From Betaproteobacteria bacterium (GTDB lineage: Bacteria; Pseudomonadota; Gammaproteobacteria; Burkholderiales; SG8-39), in contig JAEKLK010000057.1 in assembly GCA_019509895.1 (NCBI GenBank), forward strand, positions 1-9,711: a DNA stretch of 9,711 nt. The letters are read 5' to 3'. Below the pieces are notes generated by a model, which saw only the letters and a program-made list of their open reading frames with translations, had not been told where the DNA came from and did no database searches. Below, piece after piece: positions 7,638-9,711 of the stretch. Both the position numbers and the translations under genes were made by a program. Every line of letters begins with the position of its first letter. The stretch's first letter is position 1.

Positions 7638-8099
7638 GTTTCGCACATAGAGCACTTCCTCGTTGCGGCCGACAACATCGACGCCACGCGCGACTGGTAC
7701 GCGCGCGTGCTCGGTATGCAGAGCGGCCCGCATCCCGACTTCGGCTTCCCGGTGCACTGGATGTACGTGAACGACGTCGACGTCGTGCACATCGGCCCGA
7801 GCGCGAAGCAGGCGGACGACATCCAGAAGAAATACCTCGGCCGCACGTCGCAGGACAGTGGCACCGGCACCGGCGCCGTCGACCACATCGCCTTTCGTGC
7901 GACCGGATTGCGCGCCATGCTCGAGCACTTGCGCCGCGAGAAGGTGGCCTTCAGCCAGCGGCGCGCCAATGGCCAGGCGCTGTTCCAGGTTTTTCTCTAC
8001 GACCCGAACGGCATCAAGATCGAGCTCAACTACGCGGCCGAGGAAGCCGAGGGCATCGCGCCCGAGCTCATGGCCTCCGACCTGATCGCGCAACGCTGA
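7632..8099 (+). CDS. VOC family protein (glyoxalase / extradiol dioxygenase fold)
   Basis: A 155-residue vicinal-oxygen-chelate protein with two beta-alpha-beta-beta-beta modules. Module 1 is HIEHFLVAADNIDATRDWYARVLGM (from His5) and VNDVDVVHIG (46-55). Module 2 is GAVDHIAFRATGL (81-93) to FLYDPNGIKIELNY (121-134). Candidate metal ligands are His8 (or His5), His53, His85 and Glu131, all in the usual positions for VOC metalloenzymes. The family includes glyoxalases, dioxygenases, epimerases and lyases; the substrate cannot be read from sequence. ATG 7632 is used because the fold starts there. Only AGGG one base upstream resembles a ribosome binding site, too close to be useful. Its stop overlaps the next start (TGATG), so it heads a three-gene operon with a Bug protein and a pirin. 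Confidence 0.9.
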   Translation: MPVSHIEHFLVAADNIDATRDWYARVLGMQSGPHPDFGFPVHWMYVNDVDVVHIGPSAKQADDIQKKYLGRTSQDSGTGTGAVDHIAFRATGLRAMLEHLRREKVAFSQRRANGQALFQVFLYDPNGIKIELNYAAEEAEGIAPELMASDLIAQR

Positions 8100-9061
8100 T
8101 GCATCGGCAGCTCGGCTTCGCCCTCGTCGCGCTTGTGCTTGCGACGAGTGCCACGGCACAAAACTATCCGGCGCGTCCGGTGAAGCTCCTCGTGCCGTTC
8201 CCGCCCGGCGGCAACACCGACATCGTCGGCCGCCTGATCGCGCAGAAACTGAGCGACGGCTTCGGCCAGCAGGTATATGTCGAGAACCGGGGCGGCGCGG
8301 GTGGCACGATCGGCGCAGAGGCGGCGGCGAAGTCGCCGGCGGATGGCTACACGCTGTTCTTCTCCACGACCGGCACGCTGGCGAGCGCGCCATCGATGCA
8401 ACCGAATCTGCGCTACGACCCCATCAAGGACTTTGCGCCGATCACGACACTCGCCAACGCTCCGGTGGTCGTGATCGTCGCGGCGTCGTTGCCGCCGCGC
8501 ACGCTCGGCGAGCTTATCCAGGCCGCGAAAGGGCAACCGGGCGCGCTGAAGTTCGGCTCGGCCGGCACCGGCCACTTCGTGCATATCGCCGGCGAGATGT
8601 TCAAGGCGGCCGCGGCGGTCGACATGTTGCATGTGCCGTACAAAGGCGTGGCGGAGGCCCTGACGGATCTGCTCGGCGGGCGCATCGATGTCATGTTCGA
8701 CGCCTTCGCGCAGTACGAGCCGCACCTGCAGAGCGGCAAGCTGCGCGCCTTGGCGGTCGCCAACCCGACGCGGCTGGCGCGTCTGCCCGAGGTGCCGACC
8801 ACTGCGGAGGCGGGGCTGTCGCAATACCAGCTCGCGTCATGGTTTGGCCTCGCGGCACCGGCAGGCACGCCGCGCGACGCCATCGATCGCGTCAATGCCG
8901 AGGCACGCAAGGCCCTGGCAATGGCCGATGTGCGCGAGAGCCTGGCAAAGCTCGGCCTCGAGCCCGGTGGCAGCACGCCGCAGGAGTACGCAACGATGAT
9001 CGCGAAGGAGCTCGCGAGCTGGCGGCAGGTGGTCACGGCGGCCGGCATAAAGATCGAATGA
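8099..9061 (+). CDS. Bug (TctC-like) periplasmic binding protein, canonical
   Basis: A 320-residue Bug-family solute-binding protein. The signal peptide is clear: MHRQLGFALVALVLATSATA, with cleavage after residue 20 (ATA-QN). The mature part starts YPARPVKLLVPFPPGGNTDIVGR (23-45), with the family's ligand-loop Asp at 41. It continues with ENRGGAGGTIGAEAAAKSPADGYTL and the second signature VPYKGVAEALTDLLGGRIDVMFD (179-201). Unlike the leftward Bug gene, every family landmark is standard. Start and stop are interlocked with its neighbours: 1-nt overlap with the VOC gene (TGATG) and 4-nt overlap with the pirin start (ATGATGA). Bug proteins are often orphan, without membrane partners, and may deliver ligand to distant transporters or sensors. 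The ligand is not predictable; a small carboxylate is the usual type. Confidence 0.94.
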   Translation: MHRQLGFALVALVLATSATAQNYPARPVKLLVPFPPGGNTDIVGRLIAQKLSDGFGQQVYVENRGGAGGTIGAEAAAKSPADGYTLFFSTTGTLASAPSMQPNLRYDPIKDFAPITTLANAPVVVIVAASLPPRTLGELIQAAKGQPGALKFGSAGTGHFVHIAGEMFKAAAAVDMLHVPYKGVAEALTDLLGGRIDVMFDAFAQYEPHLQSGKLRALAVANPTRLARLPEVPTTAEAGLSQYQLASWFGLAAPAGTPRDAIDRVNAEARKALAMADVRESLAKLGLEPGGSTPQEYATMIAKELASWRQVVTAAGIKIE

Positions 9062-9711
9062 TGAGCAGACCCGTCTCCCGCATCGCGCGCGTGATCCCGC
9101 TCGGCGCCACGAGCCAGGTGCAGAACAAGCAGCGCGTCATCGGCGACGAGGGATGGGAGCGCACGTCGCCCTTCCTTTTCCTGTCGGAGGATTGGTTCCA
9201 CGCGCCCGGCGGCTTCGAGGAGCATCCGCATCGCGGCATGCAGACCGTTACGTTCGTGCTGGAGGGCGCGCTCGAGCATCGCGACCACACCGGCGCCCAT
9301 GGCGTGCTGCGTGCCGGCGACGTGCAATGGATGACGGCGGGCCGCGGTGTGCTTCACAGCGAGATGCCGCACGGCGGCGAGACCGCGCATACGCTGCAGC
9401 TCTGGCTGAACCTGCCGCGCGCGATGAAGATGATGCCGGCGCGCTATCGCGACCAGCGACTCGCGGACGTGCCGGTGCGGAAGCTCGAAGGCGGAGAGGT
9501 ACGCGTCTACGCGGGACGCTCGGGAAGTGTCAGCAATCCGCACGGCAGCGACTATCCGATGAGCCTGCTCGAAATCCGGCTCGCCGCCGGCGCGAAGCTC
9601 AAGCAGGAGCTGGCGCTGGCCGATCGCGCGTTCCTGTACGTGCTGGACGGCGAGGCGCACGTTGGCGATCACACTGTGCGCGGCGGCGAGGTGGCGTGGT
9701 TCGAGCCTGGG
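9058..9711 (+). CDS. Pirin family protein (partial, C-terminus outside window)
   Basis: An open frame of 218 codons runs off the right edge. It is a bicupin of the pirin family, with the metal-binding signature HPHRGMQTVTFVLEG (56-70) and VLHSE (98-102). His56, His58, His100 and Glu102 are the expected Fe/metal ligands, matching those of E. coli YhhW (His57, His59, His101, Glu103). Some bacterial pirins have quercetinase activity or modulate central metabolic enzymes; the role here is unknown. Two in-frame ATGs are adjacent (9058 and 9061). The first overlaps the Bug stop as ATGA and is taken here; the second would give a protein one residue shorter. No separate ribosome binding site is visible, so translation is probably coupled. 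Bacterial pirins are usually about 230-300 residues, so most of the gene is present. Confidence 0.93.
   Translation, partial: MMSRPVSRIARVIPLGATSQVQNKQRVIGDEGWERTSPFLFLSEDWFHAPGGFEEHPHRGMQTVTFVLEGALEHRDHTGAHGVLRAGDVQWMTAGRGVLHSEMPHGGETAHTLQLWLNLPRAMKMMPARYRDQRLADVPVRKLEGGEVRVYAGRSGSVSNPHGSDYPMSLLEIRLAAGAKLKQELALADRAFLYVLDGEAHVGDHTVRGGEVAWFEPG

Noticed and set aside
7602..8393. N-terminal extension of the HbpS-like frame to 8393
   Set aside because: It would run antisense through the whole VOC gene and lacks domain features; ATG 7601 has a strong ribosome binding site and matches the family start.
8413..9672. 419-codon minus-strand open frame opposite the Bug and pirin genes
   Set aside because: The plus strand encodes well-conserved Bug and pirin signatures across the same span; the antisense product has none.

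Overview
The window is GC-rich with a very high coding density. It looks like the chromosome of a betaproteobacterium, probably of the Burkholderiales type. This rests on two things: a box (aerobic benzoyl-CoA) gene cluster and two orphan Bug-type periplasmic binding proteins, a family greatly expanded in Bordetella, Cupriavidus and relatives. No rRNA, tRNA, CRISPR array, transposase or phage gene was seen, and no gene-free stretch exceeds about 140 bases.

Region 1 (1-2656, minus strand) is part of the box operon for benzoate breakdown, read boxR > boxC > boxB. BoxR is an HTH regulator fused to a shikimate-kinase-like domain. It overlaps boxC (benzoyl-CoA-dihydrodiol lyase) by ATGA. The first 58 codons of boxB (oxygenase subunit of benzoyl-CoA 2,3-epoxidase) run off the left edge. 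A large palindromic repeat pair separates boxC from boxB.

Region 2 (2657-5322) is divergent. A 77-bp gap carries two near-consensus sigma70 promoters that overlap head-on, plus an inverted GCACTATA repeat that looks like a BoxR operator. The rightward promoter feeds a flavodoxin/MioC-like gene whose mRNA should be almost leaderless, followed by an AsmA-family envelope protein. A triple stem-loop of REP type lies between asmA and the convergent gene on its right.

Region 3 (5323-9711) consists of two back-to-back mini-operons sharing a 30-bp gap. Leftward: HbpS/GlcG-like protein > short Gfo/Idh/MocA-family protein > Bug protein, with overlapping or abutting ends. Rightward: VOC-family (glyoxalase/dioxygenase-fold) protein > Bug protein > pirin (partial at the right edge), also overlapping. 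Each arm pairs small putative enzymes with one Bug binding protein, and no TctA/TctB membrane genes are in view. This suggests sensing or capture and processing of an unknown organic acid, but no substrate can be read from the sequence.

The points most worth checking are the overlapping promoter/operator at 2686-2733, the flavodoxin as a possible redox partner of the box pathway, the short-linker BoxR, the Gfo/Idh protein that appears to have lost its catalytic His segment, and the bidirectional Bug module.
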